Assembly (NCBI GenBank): GCA_046727855.1 | Contig: JBKPDL010000056.1 | Location: 1 to 48,216 of the forward strand | Direction: 5' to 3' | From: DASPWV01 sp046727855 | GTDB lineage: Bacteria; Acidobacteriota; Vicinamibacteria; Vicinamibacterales; UBA2999 | DNA: 48,216 nucleotides | Shown: positions 1 to 7,414 of the stretch, in pieces | How the letters are laid out: each line of letters starts with the position of its first letter | How positions within the stretch are numbered: position 1 is the stretch's first letter | Program-made: the position numbers and the translations under genes | Notes under the pieces: model-generated | The model's input: the letters and a program-made list of their open reading frames with translations, nothing else | Told to the model about the DNA's origin: nothing | The model's database searches: none

Positions 1-2
1 CC

Positions 3-266
3 TATGCAACGTTCAAGAAGCACTGGCCTGAAAAGGATGTCGTGGTGACTTCGCCGCGCGCCTCGCTCGACGATTATCTGCGTCACTACTCAAATCACGC
101 GCTTTCGAGTGACGAAGTGATTAGCATCATGGTGGGCGACCTGCAGCGGCTCCGGACCTATCCGGCAAGAGGGTTGCAAATTCCTCAGGAGATTCCGGAA
201 GACGTATGGGATGCGTTCGAACAGCTGGTTGCGGCCGGTTACAACAAACACCTGGTGGAAGACTGA
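3..266 (+). CDS. YdcF/SanA-like DUF218 family protein, C-terminal part only
   Basis: An open frame runs in from the left edge of the window, so only the last 87 residues are seen and the true start is outside. The visible part begins YATFKKHWPEKDVVVTSP and continues through IMVGDLQRLRTYP to IPQEIPEDVWDAFEQLVAAG. This matches my memory of the C-terminus of the DUF218/YdcF family, where a conserved MVGDLQR segment and an IPQEIP segment close the Rossmann-like fold. Members are thought to bind nucleotides or S-adenosylmethionine, or to act in envelope metabolism; the exact role is not settled. The next gene begins one base after the stop, so the two are probably co-transcribed. A GTG at 42 could be read as a start, but the homology upstream of it argues against that. 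Confidence 0.75.
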   Translation, partial: YATFKKHWPEKDVVVTSPRASLDDYLRHYSNHALSSDEVISIMVGDLQRLRTYPARGLQIPQEIPEDVWDAFEQLVAAGYNKHLVED

Positions 267-267
267 C

Positions 268-2070
268 ATGAACTACCGTTCCGTCGCTGGCATGGTGTGC
301 AGCGTGGCCATCGCTGCCGGTGTCTCGCTGCGTGCGCGCGATGTATCAATCCGCATCGACACGCGCATGACTCCGCCGCGCTGGGCCGTACTCGAGCGCA
401 AGCTGCTGGCCGACAATGTTCCGGCATGCCGCGAATTCTTCAACAAGTACTTCGACGACCGCGGCTACCTGCAATGCTTCGTGCGCTGGGGCGCCAACGA
501 CGGACCGGACGACGCCTTCGAGAACTTCAATCGCTGGCCGGAGCTGCACGCTCTCGGTGCGGACGACGAAATCCTCCGCATGTTTTCCAAAGGTCACGGA
601 GGTCTGATCGCGCAGTACACCGAGGCGAAGACGACCGAGGTGCCGATTGCGCGCAACGGCATGTACCACAAGGAATTCATCGTTCAGTCCGACTGGATGC
701 ATCACGGCGAGGGACTGCAACTCTTCAATCGCATGGGTCTGTCCATGCCGATGGACCCGAAGTACCAGGAACGCGCGCGGCGGTTTGCCGGTTTCTACAT
801 GGGCGAGGATCCGGAGGCGCCGAACTACGATCCCGTCCACAAGATCATCCGCAGCATGCACAACGGCAGCCGCGGTCCGATGCTGCGCAAGGCGACTCCA
901 ATCGACTGGGTTGGTGACCCGTTCGACGTCAAGCAGTTCGACGCCGAGCACGGAGAGTCCACTTTCGAGCAATTCCTGGCGCACTACCAGGAGTACACGG
1001 ACGTCGTCGGCGATCACTTTCTGAATCTGGCGGCCACCACGCTGCCGACCAACGCGTATCTGCTGACCGGCGAGCCGAAGTACAAAACCTGGGTCGTGGA
1101 ATACATGGACGCGTGGCTGGATCGGATGAAGCGCAACGGCGGCATTATTCCGAGCTTCGTCGATCTCGATGGCACGATCGGCGGGCGGGAAGGAAAGTGG
1201 TGGGGCAACGCGTACGGCTGGGGATTCAGCCCGGTCAATCCGGTTACCGGCAAGCGCGAGGATCGCAACCGAATTCAATGGGCGCTTGCCGGCTTCCACA
1301 ACGCGCTGCTCGTCACTGGCGAGCAGAAATACGTGGACGCGTGGCGCACCATGATCGACGCGGTGAATTCACATGCCGGAGCGCCTGGCGGGCGAAAACT
1401 GTATCCGACCATGTACGGCGCAAGCGGATGGTACGGCTGGCGCGACACGCCATGGGACGTGGGCGCACTGGAGGTCTGGTACTGGTCGCAACAGCCGCGC
1501 GATCTCGAGCGTGTGCGTGGAGACTGGATCGATTATCTGCGCGGGCGAAATCCCAGTTACCCTGAGCAGGCGCTCGAGCGCGATCTCAAGGCGCTGAACG
1601 AGCGGCTTACCGCGATGCGTCGCGACACCACACCGCCGGAACGCCGGCTCGCCGACAACATGCTCGAGTACAACCCGGCAACCACCGAATCGCTGGTGCA
1701 ATTGATGTGGGGCGCGCTGATGCCCGGTCGCTCGGGCGGTCTGCTCAATGCCCGCCTTCGATATTTCGATCCCGAGCGCAAACGCAGCGGCGTGCCGGAA
1801 GATGTGGCCGCACTCGTCTCAGAGCTCTCGGATACGCGCGTCACCGTGACACTCGTCAATCTAAGTGCCTCTCAGGCTCGAACGCTGGTTGTGCAGGGCG
1901 GCGGCTACGGGGAACATCAACTGGTGAGCGTGACCCGCAGAGGCAAAACGACGCGAATCGATTCGCCGCTCGTGACCGTGACCTTGGATCCTGGGTGTGG
2001 CGACAAGCTCGAATTCGCGATGAAGCGATATGCGAATGCGCCAACGGTGCGGCATCCTTGGCATCGTTAG
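268..2070 (+). CDS. Predicted secreted protein of unknown function (600 aa, possible alpha/alpha-toroid fold)
   Basis: The ATG lies one base after the preceding stop. The first 25 residues (MNYRSVAGMVCSVAIAAGVS...) look like a short signal peptide, so the product is probably exported. The body is rich in aromatic and acidic segments such as NDGPDDAFENFNRWPELHALG, a SDWMHHGEG motif and DGTIGGREGKWWGNAYGWGF. Regular helical pairs with W/H/E positions suggest a six-hairpin glycosidase or polysaccharide-lyase type fold. I recognise it as a conserved family in soil bacteria but know no proven function, so a carbohydrate-active role is inference only. The last 90 residues (from about VAALVSELSDTRVTVTLVNLS) look like a beta-sandwich. 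It sits directly upstream of a TonB-dependent receptor, a common arrangement for uptake and degradation of an extracellular substrate. Confidence 0.7.
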   Translation: MNYRSVAGMVCSVAIAAGVSLRARDVSIRIDTRMTPPRWAVLERKLLADNVPACREFFNKYFDDRGYLQCFVRWGANDGPDDAFENFNRWPELHALGADDEILRMFSKGHGGLIAQYTEAKTTEVPIARNGMYHKEFIVQSDWMHHGEGLQLFNRMGLSMPMDPKYQERARRFAGFYMGEDPEAPNYDPVHKIIRSMHNGSRGPMLRKATPIDWVGDPFDVKQFDAEHGESTFEQFLAHYQEYTDVVGDHFLNLAATTLPTNAYLLTGEPKYKTWVVEYMDAWLDRMKRNGGIIPSFVDLDGTIGGREGKWWGNAYGWGFSPVNPVTGKREDRNRIQWALAGFHNALLVTGEQKYVDAWRTMIDAVNSHAGAPGGRKLYPTMYGASGWYGWRDTPWDVGALEVWYWSQQPRDLERVRGDWIDYLRGRNPSYPEQALERDLKALNERLTAMRRDTTPPERRLADNMLEYNPATTESLVQLMWGALMPGRSGGLLNARLRYFDPERKRSGVPEDVAALVSELSDTRVTVTLVNLSASQARTLVVQGGGYGEHQLVSVTRRGKTTRIDSPLVTVTLDPGCGDKLEFAMKRYANAPTVRHPWHR

Positions 2071-2137
2071 TTCTTGTTGTTGGCTTGGCGACTCTGAAAG
2101 GGCGCAACGCGATCGGTTCACGTTATGCTGAGCCGGA

Positions 2138-2953
2138 ATGCCCGGCGTTGCACTGCTGATGCTCATGGGTCTGGCGCAATTTGGTCAGACCAATACCGGC
2201 GAGTTGCACCTGAGCGTCGCCGACCAATCTGGACTGGGTGTGGCAGCTGTCGTGGAGCTTGCCAACGACGCGCAGCAATTCAAAGCCAGATTCAATACGA
2301 ACGCGGAAGGCCACTTGATTATCCGGCGCCTCGCGTTCGGCACCTACCGGGTCACACTCAGTGCGCCTGGTTTCGCGCCCTCCGTCACATCAGTAGCGGT
2401 CAAGTCGGTGACCGCCACGGAGTTCCGCGTCATGCTCAACGTCGCGCCGGTCCAGACGACGGTCGCCGTCAGCCCTTCGGAGACGCTTGTCGATCCATCG
2501 CAAACATCCACTGCAAATTACCTCGGTGCCACCACGCTGCAGCAACGAATCACGGCGCTACCTGGTCGTGCGCTGCCGGATCTCGTGAACACGCAGCCCG
2601 GATGGTTGCTCGAAGCGAACGGCATTCTTCATCCACGCGGTTCGGAGTATCAGACGCAGTATGTCGTGGACGGGTTGCCGCTCACGGACAACCGATCGCC
2701 GGCGTTCGCGCCCGAGTTGGACGCCGATGACGTTCACGCGATGAAAGTGTTGACCAGCGGCTATCCGGCAGAGTACGGGCGCAAGCTCGGAGGCGTGATC
2801 GAAGTGGTGACGGCCGGCGCCGTACCGCATGGGTTCCACGCCAGTGTGGGCGCATTCGTCGGCAGCTTTGCCAGTGCCAAGCGGCACGGCGCGCGTCGGC
2901 TATGCCACCGAACGGTTTGCAATCACAAGCACAGGGTCGTTGAGCCGCACTGA
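2138..2953 (+). CDS. TonB-dependent receptor, N-terminal part (regulatory-like and plug domains) before a frameshift
   Basis: This is the 5' part of a split outer-membrane receptor gene. Residues about 20-110 form a carboxypeptidase-regulatory-like beta-sandwich (AEGHLIIRRLAFGTYRVTLSAPGF). Residues about 120-230 form a TonB plug domain, with YQTQYVVDGLPLTDN and YPAEYGRKLGGVIEVVT, the usual last plug strand. After about position 2880 the frame gives an unrelated Arg/His-rich tail and a stop at 2953, while the receptor homology continues in the next frame (2829-4442). Restoring frame needs one base removed (or two added) between roughly 2853 and 2900. The start ATG at 2138 is followed by a short hydrophobic stretch (MPGVALLMLMGLAQFG) that could be a minimal signal peptide. 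Either a real frameshift mutation or an assembly indel explains the split. Confidence 0.8.
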   Translation: MPGVALLMLMGLAQFGQTNTGELHLSVADQSGLGVAAVVELANDAQQFKARFNTNAEGHLIIRRLAFGTYRVTLSAPGFAPSVTSVAVKSVTATEFRVMLNVAPVQTTVAVSPSETLVDPSQTSTANYLGATTLQQRITALPGRALPDLVNTQPGWLLEANGILHPRGSEYQTQYVVDGLPLTDNRSPAFAPELDADDVHAMKVLTSGYPAEYGRKLGGVIEVVTAGAVPHGFHASVGAFVGSFASAKRHGARRLCHRTVCNHKHRVVEPH

Positions 2954-4442
2954 TCGCTATCTCGATCCGCCGGTTGAAGAAAACTTCAGCAATCGCGGAA
3001 CAACATCAAACGTGTCTGTTCGTGTCGAAGGCGATCTCACGGCACGCGATCGACTCGGCGTGATCGTCCGTCATGGCCAGGCATCCTTCCTCGTTCCGAA
3101 CGAGCGCGTGCAGGAAGAAGCGGGCCAGCGCCAGGACCGCTCGAGCGACGAAACAATGGGACAAGTGTCCTATCAACGCGTGCTGTCGCAGGCGGCTGTT
3201 CTCGACGTTCGCGGGTTCGGCCGAACCGTCAGCGCCGCGCTCTGGTCGAACCAGTTTGCGACGCCAATCGATGTGTCGCAGGATCGCGGGTTTCGCGAGC
3301 TCTACCTGAAGGCCGCCGCCGCGGGGCATCGCGGCATGCACGAGTGGAAAGTCGGCGGCGACGTCATTTTCGGACGCGTGCGCGAACAATTCGCCTATCG
3401 GTTGACCGACGCTGGGGCCTTCGACGAGTCCATCGCCGACGCCTTCGCGTTTGCCGACACTCGGCCCGATCGCGAACAGGCGTTGTTCGTGCAGGACGAG
3501 ATCCGAGCCGGCGCGTGGACGATCAACGCCGGGCTGCGCTGGGACGGCTATCGACTCGTCGAATCCGACAACGCGCTCAGCCCGCGGATTGGTGTGGCGT
3601 GGGCGCGGCCGTCGATCGATCTCGTCGTTCGTGGATCGTACGACCGCGTGTTTCAAACTCCGGCGTTCGAGAATCTGCTGCTCGCGAGCTCTCCCGATCT
3701 CGACGTCGTCAGCGACACGGTCCTACGGTTGCCGGTCCGGCCGTCGCGTGGCAATTTTTTCGAAGCCGGACTCACCAAGGGGCTCCTCGGCGCCGCTCGA
3801 TTCGATGTCACGCAGTTCTATCGTGAAGCGGACAACGCCGCCGACGACGAGGTTTTGCTCAATACGGGCGTGAGTTTTCCGATCGCGTTCCGCCGAAGTG
3901 ACATCGTTGGAACGGAAGTGAAGCTGGAAGTTCCACGGTGGCGTGCGCTCGGCGCCTCCGTCGTGTACGGTTACATGCGCGGCTTTGCCGAGCTGCCGAT
4001 CACGGGCGGATTGTTTCTCGATCCCGGCGCCGAGGAGCTGCTCGAGTCGAACGAGCGGTTTCCGATTTCGCAGGATCAGCGTCACACCGTACGGGCGCAC
4101 GCAAACTATCGAATCGGAACGCGCGGCTGGCTCGGCGTCGGCGTCCAGTACAACAGCGGTCTTCCGGTAGAGTTTTCGGGCGACATCGACGAGGCGATCG
4201 AACAGTACGGCGCGCGCATCGTCGAACAAATCGACTTCGAGAACGAGCGCGTGCGTCCGTGGTGGGCGCTCGATTTCTCCGTAGGGGCCGTTCTGCGTCG
4301 CGGCGGGACGGAATTGCGCCTGCACGCCGACGTGCGCAATGTGACCAATCGGCTCAACGTGATCAACTTCGCGGGTTTGTTCTCGGGCACTGCGCTCGCA
4401 CCGCCGCGGAGCGTCGCGCTCCGTGTCCAAGCCTCGTTCTAA
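2829..4442 (+). CDS. TonB-dependent receptor, C-terminal beta-barrel part after the frameshift
   Basis: This is the 3' part of the receptor begun at 2138. Genuine homology begins around SGTARVGYATERFAITSTGSLS (near 2885) and runs to the last strand, ending RSVALRVQASF, with the C-terminal phenylalanine typical of outer-membrane barrels. Recognisable barrel pieces are SLSRTDRYLDPP, LFVQDEIRAGAWTINAGLRWDGY, RGSYDRVFQTPAFENLLL and QRHTVRAHANYRIGTRGWLGVG. The ATG at 2829 falls in the region where the other frame still codes for the plug, so it is not a real start; the part cannot be a stand-alone receptor. If the frame is intact in the living cell, the whole protein is about 768 residues and would import a large ligand with TonB-ExbBD energy. 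The ligand is unknown; the neighbouring secreted protein hints at a carbohydrate or other polymer fragment. Confidence 0.8.
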   Translation: MGSTPVWAHSSAALPVPSGTARVGYATERFAITSTGSLSRTDRYLDPPVEENFSNRGTTSNVSVRVEGDLTARDRLGVIVRHGQASFLVPNERVQEEAGQRQDRSSDETMGQVSYQRVLSQAAVLDVRGFGRTVSAALWSNQFATPIDVSQDRGFRELYLKAAAAGHRGMHEWKVGGDVIFGRVREQFAYRLTDAGAFDESIADAFAFADTRPDREQALFVQDEIRAGAWTINAGLRWDGYRLVESDNALSPRIGVAWARPSIDLVVRGSYDRVFQTPAFENLLLASSPDLDVVSDTVLRLPVRPSRGNFFEAGLTKGLLGAARFDVTQFYREADNAADDEVLLNTGVSFPIAFRRSDIVGTEVKLEVPRWRALGASVVYGYMRGFAELPITGGLFLDPGAEELLESNERFPISQDQRHTVRAHANYRIGTRGWLGVGVQYNSGLPVEFSGDIDEAIEQYGARIVEQIDFENERVRPWWALDFSVGAVLRRGGTELRLHADVRNVTNRLNVINFAGLFSGTALAPPRSVALRVQASF

Positions 4443-4450
4443 AGCGGACA

Positions 4451-5653
4451 CTACTTTCCCATCAGATCGCGCCAAAAACCCACGAGCCGCCACACCTCGA
4501 TCGCCGCCGCGCTCTTGTCCACTTCGGCGTGCGTGATCAGTCCGCTCAACACCGCGTGCACCTCGGTCTTGCCGCGGAGGTAGTTCGTGAGCAGCACCGT
4601 CTCCACCGACGGAATGACGTTGTCTTCCGCGCCATGCAGCAGGAACACCGGCGCCGCCGGGGGCGTCCCGCGTTCGGGCGAGAGCGCAGGGTTGGAGAAT
4701 TCCTCGCGATAGCGCTCGAGAAACGGGACTAACACCGGGCCGAGTTTGTCCACGGCCCGGCCGTTCACATAGCGCATGTAAGTTCTCGAGGGTTCGGGCA
4801 ACGTTTCGCCGTACTCGCGCGCGCGCTTGAACTCCGCTTCGGCTTGCGTTCGATCGACGAGCGTCAGCGACGAAGCTTTGAGATAGCTGTAGACGCCGTC
4901 GCGGAGCGCCGCGGCTTGATCGACGGGCACCACACCGCGATCGGCCAAGACCAGTAACGTGACCGCGACGCCGTAATCGTGCGGCGGCTTGATCGTCACG
5001 TGCTCGACGCCGGACACTTCCTTGATGCCGTCGCCCAATGCCGGCATCGCTGGCGCGTTCCCCGAACAGAGATACTTCATGACCCGGGCAAGATCGCCGT
5101 GGCCGCCAAACGACATCACGAACGCCACCTTGTCGCGCAGATCCTTGCGCCCGGCGGCGACCACCGAAAGCCCGCCGGAGAAGCTGATGCCGAGCATGCC
5201 GACTTTGGCGCCGTTGTGCCGGCCGGCGAGCCACGTCGCGGCGTCTTCGATGATGTCGGTGTTGCGCGGCGTGATCATGAATCGCTGCAGATCCGGTGGA
5301 GCGACAGTAAGCACTTCGTACCCCGAACCGGCGAGATCCTCTGCCATGCCCACAAGCCGCGTCTCGCGTATGCCGTCCATGTGCACGCCGGGGACGAGCG
5401 TCACCGGACGGCGGACGGCTCCGCTCGCCGGCCGATAAATCTGTCCGTCAACTTCGCCGTAGCGCGTCGGAATTTTCTGAATCGGTTCGGTCACAACCGC
5501 CCGCGCCCGCCACTCGCCGATTTCGCCGATCGTCCCCGGTATGCCCGCCGCGCGCGCGATGAAGGCGAGCGCGTCGACGTACGGCAGGCCCACGAATGAG
5601 AGCGCCGCCAGCAGGACGGCTGTGATCACGACGGCTTTCCGAAGGCGGCGCAT
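4451..5653 (-). CDS. Membrane-anchored alpha/beta-hydrolase
   Basis: This is a 400-residue protein with one N-terminal hydrophobic segment (KAVVITAVLLAALSFVGLPYV), so it is probably anchored in or exported across the inner membrane. The alpha/beta-hydrolase triad is visible: nucleophile elbow GISFSGG, the acid in LLHGAEDNVIPS, and the histidine in LITHAEVD near the C-terminus. The oxyanion region LVPGVHMDG precedes them. Substrate is unknown; dienelactone-hydrolase-like enzymes and esterases share this pattern. An upstream start at 5698 is possible, but MRRLRK at 5653 puts the positive residues directly before the membrane segment and reduces overlap with the cmk leader. Its start codon and a possible cmk ATG share the same CATG at 5651-5654 on opposite strands. 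Confidence 0.8.
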   Translation of the reverse strand: MRRLRKAVVITAVLLAALSFVGLPYVDALAFIARAAGIPGTIGEIGEWRARAVVTEPIQKIPTRYGEVDGQIYRPASGAVRRPVTLVPGVHMDGIRETRLVGMAEDLAGSGYEVLTVAPPDLQRFMITPRNTDIIEDAATWLAGRHNGAKVGMLGISFSGGLSVVAAGRKDLRDKVAFVMSFGGHGDLARVMKYLCSGNAPAMPALGDGIKEVSGVEHVTIKPPHDYGVAVTLLVLADRGVVPVDQAAALRDGVYSYLKASSLTLVDRTQAEAEFKRAREYGETLPEPSRTYMRYVNGRAVDKLGPVLVPFLERYREEFSNPALSPERGTPPAAPVFLLHGAEDNVIPSVETVLLTNYLRGKTEVHAVLSGLITHAEVDKSAAAIEVWRLVGFWRDLMGK

Positions 5654-5678
5654 GCGGCGATGGTACACTGACGCGGGT

Positions 5679-5709
5679 TCCTCACGGGAGTTCCTCACGG
5701 TTCCTCACG
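5679..5709. repeat. Three copies of TTCCTCACG in the cmk leader
   Basis: The nonamer TTCCTCACG occurs at 5679-5687, 5691-5699 and 5701-5709, separated by 3 and 1 bases. It lies between the start of the hydrolase gene and the likely start of cmk. It may be a regulatory iteron or just another short-period intergenic repeat of the kind seen elsewhere in this window. Confidence 0.6.
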
Positions 5710-5735
5710 AAGGTTCGACCTCAGTTCGGCGGGGA

Positions 5736-6392
5736 TTGATCGTAGCGATCGATGGTCCATCGGGCGCGGGGAAGGGCACGCTCGCACGCGCCGTGGCCAA
5801 AGCCCTCAACTACGACCATGTCGATACGGGTGCTATGTACCGTGCCGTCGCTTGGAAAGCGGTTGCTGACGGCGTGCCGCTAGACGACGAGGAAAGTGTC
5901 GCCCAACTCGCGGCGCGCGCGAAACTCGATCAGAATGAAGGCAGAATCTTCATCGATGGCCGCGACGTGACGCGCGAGATCCGCACTCCCGAGATCGACA
6001 GGGCTGCGACCGCGGTCGCGCGCTTGCCCCGTGTCCGTGCGATTCTGGCGGAGCGGCAACGCGAGCGCGGCAAGCAGGGGGGCGTCGTGATGGAGGGACG
6101 CGACATCACAACGGTGGTGTTCCCCGACGCAGAAGTGAAGATCTACGTTGACGCGTCACCGGAGGAGCGTGCCCGTCGTCGTGCGCAGGACCCGGCGCAC
6201 ACCGGCGGCCAACAGGGAAGTGTCGCTGGCGTTCAGGAAGAAATGCGGGCGCGCGATCGATCCGATAGCACCCGCTCGGTGGCGCCGCTCGCGCGTGCAG
6301 AGGAGGCCACGTACATCGACACCACCGGGATGGCTGTCGAGCAGGTGGTGGAAAAGGTGATGGGGATTGTAAGAGGTAAGCTGCGTCGCTGA
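5736..6392 (+). CDS. cmk: Cytidylate kinase
   Basis: Cmk phosphorylates CMP and dCMP with ATP in pyrimidine salvage and in the supply of CTP and dCTP. The P-loop GPSGAGKG is at residues 7-14. It is followed by DTGAMYRAVAWKA (CMP site), DVTREIRTPEI and the VVMEGRDITTVVFPDA segment with the conserved GRD. The C-terminus carries RARDRSDSTRSVAPL, the usual R..D..R...PL lid/sugar-binding motif. The start is uncertain. The family begins right at IAIDGP, which fits the TTG at 5736, but the GGGGA before it touches the codon. An in-frame ATG at 5652 with a GAAGGCGG upstream would add 28 non-homologous residues. From 5736 the product is 218 residues, normal for the family. It heads the conserved cmk-rpsA-ihf gene order. 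Confidence 0.92.
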   Translation: MIVAIDGPSGAGKGTLARAVAKALNYDHVDTGAMYRAVAWKAVADGVPLDDEESVAQLAARAKLDQNEGRIFIDGRDVTREIRTPEIDRAATAVARLPRVRAILAERQRERGKQGGVVMEGRDITTVVFPDAEVKIYVDASPEERARRRAQDPAHTGGQQGSVAGVQEEMRARDRSDSTRSVAPLARAEEATYIDTTGMAVEQVVEKVMGIVRGKLRR

Positions 6393-6399
6393 ATCTGTC

Positions 6400-6589
6400 G
6401 CTGTCGCGATGTGGTGATGTGGCGATCTGATGTGTGTGATGTTGAGATGTTGTGATGTGACTGGCGATGTGGTGATGTGATGTAGGGATGTAGCGCTACG
6501 TCGTTCCATCACATCGTCACGTCAGATCGTCACATCGCCAGACACATCAGTACATCGCCACATCGACACGTCGCGACATCGGTAGATGT
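6400..6589. repeat. Long imperfect palindrome made of GATGTGG/CGATGT-type units
   Basis: About 190 bases fill the gap between the cmk stop and the stop of the convergent H1-like gene. The left half is a degenerate run of GATGTGG, TGATGTGAT and GGCGATGT units. The right half is their reverse complement (ATCACATCGTCAC, CACATCGCCA, ATCGCCACATCG). The dyad centre is the perfect palindrome GTAGCGCTAC at 6490-6499, and the arms run to about 6400 and 6589, symmetrically placed. A related element lies at 43847-44000. As RNA it would form a very long hairpin on either strand and could terminate both convergent genes. Confidence 0.85.
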
Positions 6590-7239
6590 CACTCGCGGTC
6601 ATCAAAATCATCTGATGAAGCAGGATCCAGCTCCCACCGCTTGCGATCCCGCTCGATGATCTCGTCCCCGCCTTGCAACTCCTGGTCGTCGTCGTACTCG
6701 ACGCCGAGCGCTTTGCCGATGTCATCCACGACGTCTTGATCGGGGGTGGGATTGTCGCCGCCCGGCGCTTCGTCGCCGACCGTTTCGGCCGCTTCCCAAT
6801 CCGCGTCGACGTCGCCGGCGGTCATGGCGGGGCTGGTCGACGTGTGCTCGCGCACGCGTTCGTTCAGTTCGGCACGCCCGGTGCGCGCCGCTGACGCCGA
6901 TCGATCCAGGTTGAGCGAGGATGGCGGCGTCGGTACGTGCTCGGTGTCGGCGACGGTGCGACGCGCGCGATCGAGCGTCGGTGCGCGGCGCGACGCCGCC
7001 GCGCGGCGCGACGCCGCTGCCGCTTTTCTCGTACGGGCCGCTGGTTTTCGGGCAGTTGACCGCTTGACCGCTTTCTTGGCGCCCAGTCGAGGTTTCCGCG
7101 TCGCCTTCTTTGTGGCTCTTGCCGACTTCCGTGATTTGGCACCGCGTCGCGCCCTGGCTTTGGCGAGGCGGGCCGATTTGCCCGTCGCCTTTCTGGCGCT
7201 CTTCTTTGCTCGTCCGCGCGTTGCCTTCTTCTTGGCCAT
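6589..7239 (-). CDS. Histone H1-like basic N-terminus fused to an acidic DUF6335-type C-terminus
   Basis: The protein has 216 residues. Residues 1 to about 92 are almost only Lys, Arg, Ala, Ser and Thr (MAKKKATRGRAKKSARKATG...), like the tail of histone H1 or bacterial Hc1/AlgP-type DNA-binding proteins. A linker with VPTPPSSLNLDRS follows. The C-terminal ~75 residues (MTAGDVDADWEAAETVGDEA, then TPDQDVVDDIGKALGVE and RKRWELDPASSDDF) match my memory of the DUF6335 family, whose function is unknown. The start at 7239 (MAKKK) has AAGGGA about 7 bases upstream; the longer form from 7275 adds nothing conserved. I infer a nucleoid-associated protein. It is transcribed away from rpsA, from within the otherwise conserved cmk-rpsA interval. 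Confidence 0.8.
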   Translation of the reverse strand: MAKKKATRGRAKKSARKATGKSARLAKARARRGAKSRKSARATKKATRKPRLGAKKAVKRSTARKPAARTRKAAAASRRAAASRRAPTLDRARRTVADTEHVPTPPSSLNLDRSASAARTGRAELNERVREHTSTSPAMTAGDVDADWEAAETVGDEAPGGDNPTPDQDVVDDIGKALGVEYDDDQELQGGDEIIERDRKRWELDPASSDDFDDRE

Positions 7240-7284
7240 GGCCGATCCCTTTCGCGCTAAAGTCCCGCGTTCCAACTATTTACC

Positions 7285-7313
7285 TTGACAGAAGCGGCCG
7301 AGTCGCGTAACGT
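7285..7313 (+). promoter_or_regulatory. Probable sigma-70 type promoter of rpsA
   Basis: A perfect TTGACA lies at 7285-7290. After exactly 17 bases comes TAACGT at 7308-7313, sharing T1, A2 and T6 of a -10 box. Transcription would begin near 7320, giving a leader of about 95 bases before the rpsA ATG at 7415. No other good -35 box is seen in this divergent region. Confidence 0.6.
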
Positions 7314-7327
7314 GGATAGGTTACGCG
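7304..7327. promoter_or_regulatory. Inverted repeat over the rpsA -10 box and start site (candidate operator)
   Basis: CGCGTAAC at 7304-7311 and GTTACGCG at 7320-7327 are perfect inverted 8-mers separated by 8 bases. The left arm overlaps the predicted -10 box and the right arm covers the predicted transcription start. A second palindrome, ATTCGCGAAT, lies just downstream at about 7335-7344. The geometry suits a dimeric repressor; the factor is unknown. Confidence 0.5.
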
Positions 7328-7414
7328 AACGCCCAATTCGCGAATATCTGCGGAGCGCCGGCCTCCGCTATCAAACGCCCGGAAAATCGAGAAGTCAGGA
7401 GGACGCGCATCGCA

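Noticed and set aside
2138..4442. Programmed frameshift in the TonB receptor
   Set aside because: No slippery heptamer, stop-codon context or stimulatory signal like that of prfB is visible; a mutation or assembly indel is simpler.
3723..5234. Open frame of 503 codons on the - strand crossing the TonB barrel and the hydrolase gene
   Set aside because: Overlaps two well supported genes in other frames and has a low-complexity Arg-rich product.
6156..6512. Small His/Ser/Thr-rich open frame through the GATGT palindrome (- strand)
   Set aside because: The composition is produced by the repeat itself; it has no ribosome-binding site or homology.
6400..6589. CRISPR array
   Set aside because: Units are 5-12 bases, degenerate and arranged as a dyad, with no regular repeat-spacer pattern or cas genes. 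The same applies to the other intergenic elements.
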